Numbered from the stretch's first letter, positions 8,082 through 18,159 are shown. The stretch: 64,000 nucleotides of DNA from an uncultured Eubacteriales bacterium (GCA_902465435.1 CABQNH010000006.1:1-64000); one strand, 5' to 3'. Numbers and translations: made by a program. Notes: a model not told the origin generated them from the sequence alone.

Positions 8082-9029
8082 ATGTACGAACTGGCAGAAC
8101 GCATACAGAGCGAAGTAAAAAAGGTGATTTTAGGCAAGGACGCCATTGTGGAGAAGGTCCTGATGGCCATTCTGGCGCAGGGTCATGTGCTTTTGGAGGA
8201 TGTGCCCGGCGTCGGAAAAACGACGCTGGCACTGGCCTTTGCGCGCACGCTCGGTCTGAGCACCAAGCGCATTCAGTTCACGCCGGACACCATGCCCTCC
8301 GACATTATCGGCTTCTCCTCCTATGACCGGGGCACGGACGCGCTTCACTATCACACGGGCGCGGTCATGACGAACCTGCTTCTGGCCGACGAGATCAACC
8401 GTACCTCCAGCAAAACGCAGGCGGCGCTTCTGGAGGCCATGGAGGAGCGGCGCGTCACCGTAGACGGCACGACGCGTGCGCTTCCGACCCCCTTTGTGGT
8501 TCTGGCGACGCAGAATCCGGTCGGCTCAGCCGGAACGCAGCTTCTGCCCGCGTCGCAGCTTGACCGCTTCCTTCTGCGCCTGCACATGGGCTATCCCGAC
8601 CGGGAAAGTCAGGTAGAAATGATGAAGGAGCGGCACCACGCCAATCCGCTCGACGCGGTCTGCGCGGTCGCCGACGCCGACACCGTGCAGGCGCTGAGCA
8701 GCGCCGCCATGCAGACCCATGTCGCGGATGCCGTCTATGATTACATCGCCCGGCTGGTCGAGCAGACACGGACGCACGCCTATGTACAGCTCGGCGTCAG
8801 CCCGCGCGGCGCGCTGGCGCTTTGCCGCTGCGCGAAGGCCTATGCTTTCCTGCAGTGCCGGGATTATGTGCTGCCGGACGACGTGGCGGCAGTCCTGCCG
8901 GAGACCTGCGCGCATCGGCTCGTACTGAGCCCGAAGGCGCGGCTGCACGAATATACGCCGCAGCAGGTGCTCTCCGAGCTGCTCGCATCCGTGCCGAAGC
9001 CCGATGTGCGCGCCTTCTCGCTGCGATGA
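8082..9029 (+). CDS. MoxR-family AAA+ ATPase
   Basis: Cytoplasmic AAA+ chaperone-like ATPase of about 315 residues. Walker A is GVGKTTLA within DVPGVGKTTLALAFARTLG, Walker B is LLLADEINR, and the ATQNP sensor follows. MoxR proteins act on protein complexes, usually together with a DUF58 partner encoded next door, as here. ATG 8082 is preferred because AGGAG lies eight bases upstream. ATG 8076, which overlaps the previous stop, is two codons earlier but too close to that site. The gene ends in an ATGA overlap with the DUF58 gene, indicating coupled translation. Confidence 0.9.
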   Translation: MYELAERIQSEVKKVILGKDAIVEKVLMAILAQGHVLLEDVPGVGKTTLALAFARTLGLSTKRIQFTPDTMPSDIIGFSSYDRGTDALHYHTGAVMTNLLLADEINRTSSKTQAALLEAMEERRVTVDGTTRALPTPFVVLATQNPVGSAGTQLLPASQLDRFLLRLHMGYPDRESQVEMMKERHHANPLDAVCAVADADTVQALSSAAMQTHVADAVYDYIARLVEQTRTHAYVQLGVSPRGALALCRCAKAYAFLQCRDYVLPDDVAAVLPETCAHRLVLSPKARLHEYTPQQVLSELLASVPKPDVRAFSLR

Positions 9030-10147
9030 CGCGCGCCATACTTCGCGCGTGGTGCCTCACGCTGCTGACCGCATTGGCGCTTTTGCTGATTTACCTCTTC
9101 TCGCACAGCCTTCCCGCACTGGCGGCGCTGTGCGGACTTACGCTCTTTCTATTGTCTGCGCAGGCGCTTGCCGCGCTTTCCCGAAAAAAACTGACGTTTT
9201 CTCTTTCCCTGCCCACCACCGGCGAGAAAAACACGCAGCTTACCGGCCGCATCGTGTGCAAAAGAAATACGCGGCTTCCCCTTGGAACGGTTTTCTGCAC
9301 GCTGACGCTGCAAAACGACCTGACCGGGGAAGCGGCAAGCCTGTGCGTCCCGCTTTCTAGGCAGGAGGCCGCGTTCTCCTTTCAGGCGCTGCACTGCGGG
9401 CGCATCCGCGTTCGGATCGCACGCGCACATCTGACAGGTCTTGTGCCTTTGCTCCCCATCCCGGCGGCGGCCGGGCAGGAGGCAAAGCTCACCGTTCTGC
9501 CGGAAACCTTTGCGCCAGAGGTGCATCTTCGCATTCCGCAGGCGCAGGTCGAGGACAGCACGGACTATGCGCCTGACCGCCGCGGGAACGACCCGACCGA
9601 GCCGTACCAGCTGCGTGATTACGCACCCGGCGACAGTCTGCGGCAGATCCACTGGAAGCTTTCCGGGAAGCTGGATCACCTCGTCGTGCGCGAGGCCGGC
9701 GCGCCGGTGCTGCGGACGCTGCTGATCCTCTGGGTGAAGCACGGCGATGCCGCGAGCCTGGACGCGCAGGCGGAGGTCGTATTCTCCGTCTGCCAGAGCC
9801 TGTGCAGTCAGGCGCAGCCCTTCTGCCTCGGCTGGACCGAAGCGGGCGGCCTGCAGCTCCGGGAAATCGGCAGCATGGAGGAGGGGCTTGCGCAACTCCC
9901 CGCACTGCTGCGCGCAGGCGCGGCGGAGCTGACGCTTACGGGCGACACGCAGACGCACGGAGGAAGCGGCTTCGGCAAAATTCTGCTGATCTCCGACGGC
10001 ATCCCCGAAGCGTTTGAGGCCTTTTCCGGCGCGGCGGAGCCGTCGCTGCTGCTCTGCACGACGACGCCGATCCCGACGGAGCTTCCCGCCGTTTTCTTTA
10101 CCCCGGAGAATTATTGGACCGCATTGCGGCATTTGGAGTTTACATAA
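9026..10147 (+). CDS. DUF58-domain membrane protein
   Basis: 373-residue protein with two N-terminal membrane segments (about residues 8-50) and a DUF58 core marked by LRDYAPGDSLRQIHWKLSGK and LVVREAG. DUF58 proteins are the standard partner of MoxR ATPases and often carry a vWA-like region; their molecular role is poorly defined. The ATG overlaps the moxR stop (ATGA), and the next gene starts two bases after this one ends. The tight packing suggests the three encoded proteins work together. Confidence 0.85.
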   Translation: MTRAILRAWCLTLLTALALLLIYLFSHSLPALAALCGLTLFLLSAQALAALSRKKLTFSLSLPTTGEKNTQLTGRIVCKRNTRLPLGTVFCTLTLQNDLTGEAASLCVPLSRQEAAFSFQALHCGRIRVRIARAHLTGLVPLLPIPAAAGQEAKLTVLPETFAPEVHLRIPQAQVEDSTDYAPDRRGNDPTEPYQLRDYAPGDSLRQIHWKLSGKLDHLVVREAGAPVLRTLLILWVKHGDAASLDAQAEVVFSVCQSLCSQAQPFCLGWTEAGGLQLREIGSMEEGLAQLPALLRAGAAELTLTGDTQTHGGSGFGKILLISDGIPEAFEAFSGAAEPSLLLCTTTPIPTELPAVFFTPENYWTALRHLEFT

Positions 10148-10149
10148 TC

Positions 10150-12294
10150 ATGAAATCACAGGGATTTATTCTGCCGCGCGCGCAAACGGCCGCGCACCCG
10201 CCGCAGCCTTGCGCATACCTTTCCGCGTCCGTGCTGTCTGCCGGAGCGGGCGCGCTGCTTTTCTCGGCGTTCGAGGGCGTCTCTCCCTGGCTCGCGCTTC
10301 TTGCGCCCCTTCTGTGCGCGGCGTTTCTTCTTTCGGTGCGCGTCGGAAAAAGGTGGGGCGCGCCGCTGCTGCTTGTGCTGCTGGCCGCGTACTGCCTTCT
10401 GCTGCACCGCGCCGTGCGTGCCGGGCTTCTCGGCTGCGCGAACGACATCCTGCGGCAGCAAACCGTGCTGACCGGCCGGATCCATCTGCCCCTTGCGGGC
10501 GGCGAAGCGGGAAAGCGGCTTTTCGCTCTCGTGCCCGGACTGGCACTGCTTTGCGCCTGGGCAACGGCGGACGCACGGCGGGGCCGCTTCGGCTTTGCGA
10601 TCGTAAGCTGGCTTTTCTGCGTGCCCGGGCTGGCGCTCGGCTTTTTCCATTCCGATTTTGGCGCTGCGCTGCTTGCGCTCGGCACAATGCTCCAGCTCTG
10701 TCCGCTCTCCAAGCGGGCGCTGCCGCGCGCGCTGGCCGGGCTTGCGCTCTGTGCAGCGCTGGGCACGGCGCTTGCGCTTCCCCTGCGCGCCGGAACCGAC
10801 AGCACGCTGCTTTCCGACCTGCGCGCCGCGCTGCACCGGATACGCTACGATCAGGGCGGCACCATGCCGGAGGGGCAGCTTTCCGATCTTGCCCCGTGGA
10901 AAAAATCCGGCGAAACCGCGCTGGAGCTGACGATGAGCGCGCCGCAGAAGCTATATCTGCGCGGCTTCACCGGCGAGATCTACACCGGCACGAGCTGGAC
11001 GCCGCTGTCCGGCGAAACGCTGGCGCAGGCTGCAGATTTATTTTATACCCTGCACGACTCCGACTTTTACGCGCAGTGCCAGATCGCCTCGGTGCTGTCG
11101 CTGCTCGATCTGGACACAACGCAGACCGTGACGGTGCAAAACCGCGCCGCCTGCAAAAAATGGGCGTATCTTCCCTATGCGCTATCCGATACCGCCCCGC
11201 TTGATCCGCAAAAAATCGGCGACACCGGCACATCGGCACGGGCGCAGACGGCGGTTTATTCCTATTGCGAGGGCAGCGTTCCTTTGTGGTACACCGCACT
11301 TTCCGCGCTTACCGAGCAGCAGAATACTGCGGACGCCGCCCGCTACCTGACGCTGGAAGCCGCGTATCGCCGTTTTGTCGAGACGCAGTACCTGCAGCTC
11401 ACGCCGGAGGCGGCGCAGGCCGCGCGGCTTCTTTTGGGCAAGGATATGCAGGGCAAAACGCTCTCTGAGATCCGGCAGGCGATTCTTTCCTGTCTGGATC
11501 GGCAGCTTACCTATGACGAAACAAGCGTGACCCGCTCCGGCGGGCGCGACTTTCTTACTTATCTGCAGGCAGTCAGCCCGCGCGGCTACAGCGTGCATTA
11601 TGCAACGGCGGCCACGCTGCTGCTGCGCTATTGCGGCGTCCCGGCACGTTATGTCGAGGGGTACTTTCTCTCGTCCTCCGAGGCGGCGCAGTGCACGCCC
11701 GGGCAGCCCTACGCGCTGAGCGAAGCGCACGCGCACGCCTGGACGGAGTATTATCTCGACGGGATCGGCTGGGTGCCCTTTGAGGTCACGCCGGGCTATC
11801 GGGACGACGAGGAGCAGGCGCCGGGCGGCGCGGCGGACGCAAAGCATTACGAAAATCCGCAGCTCCCGCCGCCGACGGTCGAGCAGCCGGAGCCGGAACC
11901 GGAGCCGCAGCCGCCGGCAAGCACGGCGGCGTTCCCCCGGCGTCTTGCGCTGCTTTGTGCCGCGCTGCTGCTTTGCGCGGCCGTCGTGCTTCTGCTGGTG
12001 CGGCGAATGCGCCTGCGCCGGGCGCTGCGCGCCATCCAGGCCGCGCCGCCGCGCGAGGCGATCAGCGGCTACTTCGGCTACGCCGATTACCTTCTTCGCC
12101 GCTCGCCGCTGCCGCTGCCGCCGGACGGCGCGCAGGCAGCGCAGCTGAATCAGGAGGCGCTGTTCAGCGCCCACGAAATGACGCAGGCGCAGAAGGACGC
12201 GCTGCACAGCTATGTGCAGGCGCTTCTCGCGCAGTACCGCAAAAGGAATCTGTTCAGAAGGCTCTATGACCGGGTCGTGCTCTGCCTGTACTGA
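10150..12294 (+). CDS. TgpA-like transglutaminase-core membrane protein with a changed active-site Cys
   Basis: 714-residue protein with several N-terminal membrane helices (roughly residues 20-215), an extracytoplasmic transglutaminase-like domain (about 440-555), a Pro/Glu-rich linker, one more membrane helix (about 597-620) and a short cytoplasmic tail. The domain has the usual RYCGVPARYVEGY and HAHAWTEYY motifs. At the place where the family has Cys (GYC-x-H-Y/F-A) it reads GYSVHYATA, with Ser481. His529 and an acidic residue (Glu545 in VPFEVTPGY) are kept. It may therefore lack thiol chemistry and act as a binding or scaffold module, or use Ser. It follows moxR and DUF58, the usual trio order. 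Confidence 0.85.
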   Translation: MKSQGFILPRAQTAAHPPQPCAYLSASVLSAGAGALLFSAFEGVSPWLALLAPLLCAAFLLSVRVGKRWGAPLLLVLLAAYCLLLHRAVRAGLLGCANDILRQQTVLTGRIHLPLAGGEAGKRLFALVPGLALLCAWATADARRGRFGFAIVSWLFCVPGLALGFFHSDFGAALLALGTMLQLCPLSKRALPRALAGLALCAALGTALALPLRAGTDSTLLSDLRAALHRIRYDQGGTMPEGQLSDLAPWKKSGETALELTMSAPQKLYLRGFTGEIYTGTSWTPLSGETLAQAADLFYTLHDSDFYAQCQIASVLSLLDLDTTQTVTVQNRAACKKWAYLPYALSDTAPLDPQKIGDTGTSARAQTAVYSYCEGSVPLWYTALSALTEQQNTADAARYLTLEAAYRRFVETQYLQLTPEAAQAARLLLGKDMQGKTLSEIRQAILSCLDRQLTYDETSVTRSGGRDFLTYLQAVSPRGYSVHYATAATLLLRYCGVPARYVEGYFLSSSEAAQCTPGQPYALSEAHAHAWTEYYLDGIGWVPFEVTPGYRDDEEQAPGGAADAKHYENPQLPPPTVEQPEPEPEPQPPASTAAFPRRLALLCAALLLCAAVVLLLVRRMRLRRALRAIQAAPPREAISGYFGYADYLLRRSPLPLPPDGAQAAQLNQEALFSAHEMTQAQKDALHSYVQALLAQYRKRNLFRRLYDRVVLCLY

Positions 12295-12346
12295 CCCATG
12301 CCAACCGCCCCGGCACACAGCCGGGAACCGTAAAGGAGGAACCCCT

Positions 12347-15300
12347 ATGACGCGTTTTCGAAGGACGCTTGCGCTCATCTTATGTCTGGCACTGCTCTGT
12401 CCCGTGCTGCCGGTCTCGGCCGCGGGTTCGGGCGGCCGCTTCTATCTGACGGCCTCGACCGCCGGGCAGACGCTGATCGCACCGGTCGCCGTTTCCTATA
12501 CGGCCGGTCAGACCATTCGCGACGCGCTGCGCAGCAGCGGCTATCGCTTCACGGGAATTGACAGCGGCTTCATTACCGCGATCGAGGGCGTAGCCGGAAA
12601 CTTCAATGTGTTTTACGACGGCGGCGCCTACGATCTGGACGCGCCGGCCGACGGCGTCACGGCGCTGCTCTTTACGGAGCTGGAGAACTGGTCGCAGGCG
12701 CTTCTGGATCTGACCGTCGCGCTGGGGCAGTTTAACGAGCGCACGGATCATGCGCAGAATTACCCGGCGGCAAAGCAGGCCTACGAGGACGCGCTTTCCG
12801 GGCTTCGCCGCGCCGATGCGGCGGCCGCGCAGCAGCTTCTTGCGCAGCTCAATGCGGCGATCGACGCATATCTTGCCGAATTGAACGGAGAAAAATTCAC
12901 CGTGACCTTAGACGAGCAAACGGGCACCGCCGCGCTTTTCCGCCTGACGGATGCCTACGGCAACGTCACGGAATCGACGCAGGGCAGCGTGCAGGTCATT
13001 GCAGGCGAGTACCGCTTCTGCGTCAGCGACGGCGCGTATAACCGCGCCGAGGGCAGTCTGACCGTCCGGCAGGATCTGACGCTGACCGTTCGTCTGCCGA
13101 AGGGGCATTGGTTTTCGGAGGTTTCTCTGCGCCATACGCGCGGAGAGGGCGATTTTGCCTACCCTGCGGAGACAAGCGGCGAAAACCAAATGACCGTTTA
13201 CGTCGCCGACCTGCGCACTTCGGTCTACCTCTATGCAAAAAAGGGGGCGGACGCGCCCAGCACCGCCGTCCAGCTCTACGGCTGCTATATCGGACTGAAC
13301 GGCACGGATTACGCAGACGGCAGCATCAAATCCAACAACCGCAGCTGGGAAAGCTACCAGACGACGCTGCCTTCCCTGATTGCTGCGGATATGCAGGGGC
13401 GGCAGTTCCAGCTGGAGGCGCGCTGCGCCTTGGAGGACGGCTATACCCAGATTCAGTCCTTTGCCGTCACGCTCGTGCGCGTGCCGACGCTTGCATCGCT
13501 GACGGTCTCCGGCGACGGGACGCAGCTTCCGCTGGACTTTTCTCCGGAGGAAAGCGACTATCAGGTCACGACCGTCTCCGACACCCTTTGTTTTGCCGCG
13601 CGGCCCTTCGGCGACACGGGCTACCACGTCCTGTATCACGGCGGCGAGGCATCTGAGCTTCCCGTGGAGGACGGAACGCAGATCACGGTTTCGGTCCGGC
13701 ATGACAACGGGCAGAGCCGCAGCTACCGCATTACGGTGAAAAAGGAGGCCGCCGTGCCGGTCAGCCTGCGCGTGCCGGGCGGCACAAGCGCCGAGGTGCG
13801 GAACGCGGCAGGCAGTAAAATCGCGCCGATCTCGGGCGATTCCTATCGCCTGATCCCGGGACAGACCTATACCTATCTTGCAACGAAGGACGAAACCTCG
13901 CACACGACGGCGTCCTTTACGGCCGCAGACGGACTGGTCGTTTCGGTCGCGGAGCCGGAAACGGACGAGCAGCTTGCGGCGGTCGTCATGTACAACGGAC
14001 TGAAGCCGCAAAACTCGCTGGAATACTCGCTGTCTCCCACCTTCGACTCTGCGCAGCACCACTACACGCTGACCGTGCCGGATGCAAACTCCTCGCTGTA
14101 CCTTCAGGCAACCGGCACAAACGCGGCCTATACGCTTGCAGCCTATTACTGCAAGCAATCGACGGTGGTTACGACGAACGGCACCCCGACAAGAGTCTCC
14201 TTGACCGCGCAGGTCGATCCCGCGCAGAACGCGGTGCGTCTGACGCAGTGCGTCGCCATCGGCGGCAACGCCAATGCGCTGACGCTGCGCGCGGAAAAAA
14301 CCGTCGGCGCGGTGCAGTATTATCAGGACTACACGGTTTCGATCGTGCGCCGCCTGACGCTTTCCGCACTGACGCTCTCCGAAGAGGACGCAGCTCTGCC
14401 CCTGACCGATGCGCAGGGCGCGGCCTGCTCCTTTGACCGCGACTGCACGGAATACCGCGTCAAGGTTGCGCGCAGCGCGCGCGAGGTGACGCTCGACGGC
14501 GCGTTCCAGAGCGTATACAACGAGACGAATCCCAACAGCGGCGGCTACCGCGCCACAGTGAACGGGCAGAGCTATGAAACGCTGTCCGCGATCTCCCTGC
14601 CGCTCGATCCGGAACGCTCGACGGAGGAGATTCTGGTCACGGTGCTTCATCGGGATGAGACGTCGTGCTCCACGACCTATCGCATTGTGGTGGAGAAGAC
14701 GGATCCGGTACGCGTGACGTTCCAAACGACACCGTCGGACGCAACGGTCTTTATGGTAAACGAACGCAGCGGACGCAGCGTCGTGCGCGAGGCGGACGGC
14801 AGCTTCGGCCTGACGCCCGGCGACCGCTATACCTACACCGTCACAAGAAACGGCTATATCGGCCGGACGCAAACGGGCTTCCTTGCGCCGCAGACGCCGC
14901 AGACATGCTCCGTCACGCTCGAGAAGGCGGCGGAGAATTCCAGCCTGCAGCCGCTTGACGCGCAGTGGCCCAGCTTCCGCGCGGATGAATATAACAACGG
15001 CGTCGTGTCGGCGCCCACGCCGATCCAGCCGGAAAACGCCGTTTTGTACTGGGCGACACCGTTAGGCAACGGCTATTCCTCCGACGCCTGCGGCTGCCCC
15101 ATTTTGGTAGGCGACTACCTTTACACCTATGGAAGCGAAGACGGAAAGGGCTATCTGTTCAAGGTCGACAAGCACACGGGGCGCGTGCTGGCCTCCGGCG
15201 AAATGGATCACAAATCCAGCTTCTCCATCAATTCGCCGACCTATGCCGACGGCATGATCTTCGTTGGTCTGGCAAACGGCTGCGTGCAGGCCTTTGACGC

Positions 15301-17551
15301 TGGGACGCTCCGCTCCCTCTGGATCTATCGCGACCCGCTCGGTGGCCAGCCGAACTGCCCCATTACCTATCACGACGGCTACCTTTACACCGGCTTCTGG
15401 AATAAGGAAACGGAGGACGCAAACTTTGTCTGTCTGTCCGTTACCGATGAATATCCGGAGCAGGAAAAGGAGGAAAAGCTCGCCTCGTGGTATTATACCT
15501 CGCGCGGCGGCTTCTATTGGGCGGGCGCTTACGCCTGCGACCAGTTCGTTCTGGTTGGGACCGACGACGGCGAGGCAGGCTACATCACGGGCTACAGCAG
15601 ACTTTTGTCCTTCGATCCCAAAAGCGGTACGCTTCTCGATTCCGTAACGCTGCCGCAGCCGGGCGATCTGCGCAGCTCCGTCACCTTCCAGAAGGATGCC
15701 GCGGACACCGCCGCAGGCTCGGCCTACTTCACCACGAAGGGCGGCTACTTCTACCGCGTTCATGTGGAGGCGGACGGCCGCTTTACGTCCTCCAGCCTGC
15801 GCGCGCTTCGGCTCTATAATTACGCCGACGATCCCGTCAATCCGGCCATGAGCACCTGCACCCCCACGGTTTATAACGGCCGCGCCTATGTCGGCGTTTC
15901 CGGCGTTTCGCAATTCGGTGCGTATTCCGGGCATAATATCACCGTGATCGATCTTGCCACCATGTCCATTGCCTACACGGTGCGTACACAGGGCTATCCG
16001 CAGACGAGCGGCATCCTGACGACGCATTACGACACCGGCGACGGCACGGTCTATGTCTATTTCTTTGATAATTTCACGCCGGGCAAGCTGCGCGTGCTGA
16101 TCGATCGGCCGGGGCAGACCAAGGCCGAATATACCGTGCAGGAGGTCTTCAACGACGGTGGCCAGATAACCTCCTATGAAACGCCCACCGCCCTCTTCAC
16201 GCCGGACGGCGCGCAGGCGCAGTATGCGATCTGCAGCCCGGTCGTGGATTCGGACGGCACGATCTATTTCAAGAACGACTCGGCCTATTTAATGGCCGTC
16301 GGCAGTACGATTGAAAAATTAGAGGTGACAAATCCCACCCGCACGGTGTATCATGTAGGCGAGCGCTTTGCATCGGAGGGACTGCAGGTCACAGCCGTTT
16401 ATCAGAACGGCACGCGCCGCGACGTCACGGAGGAGATTACCTTCTCGGATGAACCGCTGACGGAGGACGACGCGCAGTTCCAGCTGATCTATCCGAACGT
16501 ACTTTACCAGAATGTCGGCAGCGCGGTGGGCGTTTCCTATCACGCGCCGATCGGCGTCGTCAACCTCACGGTGCGAGAGCATCTTTACGAAGAAATGGAG
16601 ACAAACGAGCAGGGACATCGCGGCGTCTGCAGCTACTGCGGCGCAGTGCTGGAGGAATTCCAGCCGCATACGTTCGAGTGGGTGGTCGACCGTGAGCCGA
16701 CGGAAACGGAGGTCGGATGGAAGCATGAGGAGTGCTTCTGCGGCTACCGCCGCAGCGAAAACACCGAGATTCCAAGGCTGGAGCACACGCATCGATATGA
16801 GGAAACGGTCGTGGAACCGACCTGCACCGAGCAGGGCTATACGCGCCACACCTGCGTCTGCGGCGACAGCTACGAGGATTCCTATGTTCCCGCTTTGGGG
16901 CACAGCTTTGAAAACGGCGCCTGCATCCGCTGCGGCGCGGCAGACCCGGCAGGAGCCTGCGACGGCGGTGCCGCTTGCCCGGGGCATGACTTTGCGGATA
17001 TGCCCGGCGCGTCCAACTGGGCGCACAAGGGTCTGGACTTCTGCATTGCGCGCGGGCTGCTCTCCGGCACGTCCGACACGACGGTCTCGCCCAACGTGAC
17101 CATGAACCGCGCCATGCTCGTCACGGTGCTCTACAGCTTAGAGGGCAAGCCCGAGGTGACGGCGGAGAACCCCTTCACGGACGTGGAAAATGACCGCTGG
17201 TTCTCCAAGCCGGTGATCTGGGCGGCTGCCAACGGCATTGTTTCCGGCGCAGGCAACGGGAAATTCAATCCCTTCGGAAATGTGACGCGCGAGCAGATCG
17301 CAGTCATGCTGCGCAGCTACGCGCGGTATAAAAACTTCGATACCTCCGCGAGCGTGGAGCTTTCCCCCTATCCGGATGCAGGAAGCACCAGCGGCTGGGC
17401 AAAGGACGCGCTTTCCTGGGCGGTCGCCGAGGGACTGATCTCCGGTGCGGCCTCGGGCGGCGCAACATACTTAAATCCGAAGAACAACGCCACGCGCGCG
17501 CAGGTCGCGACGATCCTCATGCAGTTCGTGACGAAGGTCATAAAAGACTGA
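12347..17551 (+). CDS. Giant secreted SLH-anchored protein with DUF4430-like, cadherin-like, beta-propeller and Ig-like regions
   Basis: 1734 residues. A signal peptide (about 1-27) is followed by a DUF4430-like domain (about 28-115, with GNFNVFYDGGAYDLDAPADG), several cadherin-like beta-sandwich repeats (for example LTVSGDGTQLPLDFSPEESDYQV), PEGA-like segments, a PQQ-type beta-propeller (about 870-1320, with repeats such as SPTYADGMIFVGLANGCVQAFDAGTLRSLW split across blades), a bacterial Ig-like domain (about 1321-1415), Cys-rich CxxCG/YTCxxCG segments (about 1420-1540) and three C-terminal SLH domains (about 1545-1730). SLH domains bind secondary cell-wall polymers, so it is probably a cell-surface protein. 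TAAAGGAGG precedes the ATG. Ligand binding is inferred from the operon. Confidence 0.85.
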   Translation: MTRFRRTLALILCLALLCPVLPVSAAGSGGRFYLTASTAGQTLIAPVAVSYTAGQTIRDALRSSGYRFTGIDSGFITAIEGVAGNFNVFYDGGAYDLDAPADGVTALLFTELENWSQALLDLTVALGQFNERTDHAQNYPAAKQAYEDALSGLRRADAAAAQQLLAQLNAAIDAYLAELNGEKFTVTLDEQTGTAALFRLTDAYGNVTESTQGSVQVIAGEYRFCVSDGAYNRAEGSLTVRQDLTLTVRLPKGHWFSEVSLRHTRGEGDFAYPAETSGENQMTVYVADLRTSVYLYAKKGADAPSTAVQLYGCYIGLNGTDYADGSIKSNNRSWESYQTTLPSLIAADMQGRQFQLEARCALEDGYTQIQSFAVTLVRVPTLASLTVSGDGTQLPLDFSPEESDYQVTTVSDTLCFAARPFGDTGYHVLYHGGEASELPVEDGTQITVSVRHDNGQSRSYRITVKKEAAVPVSLRVPGGTSAEVRNAAGSKIAPISGDSYRLIPGQTYTYLATKDETSHTTASFTAADGLVVSVAEPETDEQLAAVVMYNGLKPQNSLEYSLSPTFDSAQHHYTLTVPDANSSLYLQATGTNAAYTLAAYYCKQSTVVTTNGTPTRVSLTAQVDPAQNAVRLTQCVAIGGNANALTLRAEKTVGAVQYYQDYTVSIVRRLTLSALTLSEEDAALPLTDAQGAACSFDRDCTEYRVKVARSAREVTLDGAFQSVYNETNPNSGGYRATVNGQSYETLSAISLPLDPERSTEEILVTVLHRDETSCSTTYRIVVEKTDPVRVTFQTTPSDATVFMVNERSGRSVVREADGSFGLTPGDRYTYTVTRNGYIGRTQTGFLAPQTPQTCSVTLEKAAENSSLQPLDAQWPSFRADEYNNGVVSAPTPIQPENAVLYWATPLGNGYSSDACGCPILVGDYLYTYGSEDGKGYLFKVDKHTGRVLASGEMDHKSSFSINSPTYADGMIFVGLANGCVQAFDAGTLRSLWIYRDPLGGQPNCPITYHDGYLYTGFWNKETEDANFVCLSVTDEYPEQEKEEKLASWYYTSRGGFYWAGAYACDQFVLVGTDDGEAGYITGYSRLLSFDPKSGTLLDSVTLPQPGDLRSSVTFQKDAADTAAGSAYFTTKGGYFYRVHVEADGRFTSSSLRALRLYNYADDPVNPAMSTCTPTVYNGRAYVGVSGVSQFGAYSGHNITVIDLATMSIAYTVRTQGYPQTSGILTTHYDTGDGTVYVYFFDNFTPGKLRVLIDRPGQTKAEYTVQEVFNDGGQITSYETPTALFTPDGAQAQYAICSPVVDSDGTIYFKNDSAYLMAVGSTIEKLEVTNPTRTVYHVGERFASEGLQVTAVYQNGTRRDVTEEITFSDEPLTEDDAQFQLIYPNVLYQNVGSAVGVSYHAPIGVVNLTVREHLYEEMETNEQGHRGVCSYCGAVLEEFQPHTFEWVVDREPTETEVGWKHEECFCGYRRSENTEIPRLEHTHRYEETVVEPTCTEQGYTRHTCVCGDSYEDSYVPALGHSFENGACIRCGAADPAGACDGGAACPGHDFADMPGASNWAHKGLDFCIARGLLSGTSDTTVSPNVTMNRAMLVTVLYSLEGKPEVTAENPFTDVENDRWFSKPVIWAAANGIVSGAGNGKFNPFGNVTREQIAVMLRSYARYKNFDTSASVELSPYPDAGSTSGWAKDALSWAVAEGLISGAASGGATYLNPKNNATRAQVATILMQFVTKVIKD

Positions 17552-17619
17552 GCGCAGGAGAGGACACCTCTCCTGCACCGATTATGTACATTCTTTCCGG
17601 AAAGGAGGCCGCGCCCGAA

Positions 17620-18159
17620 ATGAAAAAGGATATCCTCATTCTATTTGTGATTGTTCTGGTTCTTGCCGTAGCAATCATGGGTCTGGACATCCAGTCCGTG
17701 GACGAATACTACCAGACGCATTTGGAGGACATCCACGACGGCGATCCGGTCGTGACCCTTTCCATCCGCTGTGACGCGATTCTCTCCAACTATGACAAGC
17801 TCGACCCCGGTCTTCGTTCGGAGCAATACGTTCCGGCGGACGGCGTCATTCTCCCGAAAACGACTTATGTGCTGCGTCCCGGCGACACGGTGTTCGACGT
17901 GCTGCTGCGCGCCGTGCGCCATAACCGCATCCCCATGGAGTATCAGGGCGCGGATGGAAACGTCTTCGGGACGGTCTACATTGAGGGGATCAACCATCTT
18001 TATGAGTTCTCCTGCGGGCCGACCTCCGGCTGGGTCTTTACCGTCAACGGCGAATTTCCGAACTACGGCTGCTCCAAATACGAGCTGCTAGACGGTGACG
18101 AGATCGTCTGGTATTATACCTGCAATTTAGGACAGGATGTGGGGTTTACAGGCGCATGA
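17620..18159 (+). CDS. Membrane-anchored DUF4430 protein next to the ECF transporter
   Basis: 179 residues: one N-terminal membrane anchor (about 4-22), then a single DUF4430 domain. The domain includes VLRPGDTVFDVLLRAVR, YIEGINHLYEF and the signature SGWVFTVNGEFPNYGCSKYELLDGDEIVWYYT (here broken only by reading on). It is the simplest DUF4430 protein of the operon and lies directly before ecfT, with an ATGA overlap, so it could hand substrate to the importer. The ATG at 17620 follows AAAGGAGG. An upstream in-frame ATG at 17584 is less well placed. Confidence 0.88.
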   Translation: MKKDILILFVIVLVLAVAIMGLDIQSVDEYYQTHLEDIHDGDPVVTLSIRCDAILSNYDKLDPGLRSEQYVPADGVILPKTTYVLRPGDTVFDVLLRAVRHNRIPMEYQGADGNVFGTVYIEGINHLYEFSCGPTSGWVFTVNGEFPNYGCSKYELLDGDEIVWYYTCNLGQDVGFTGA

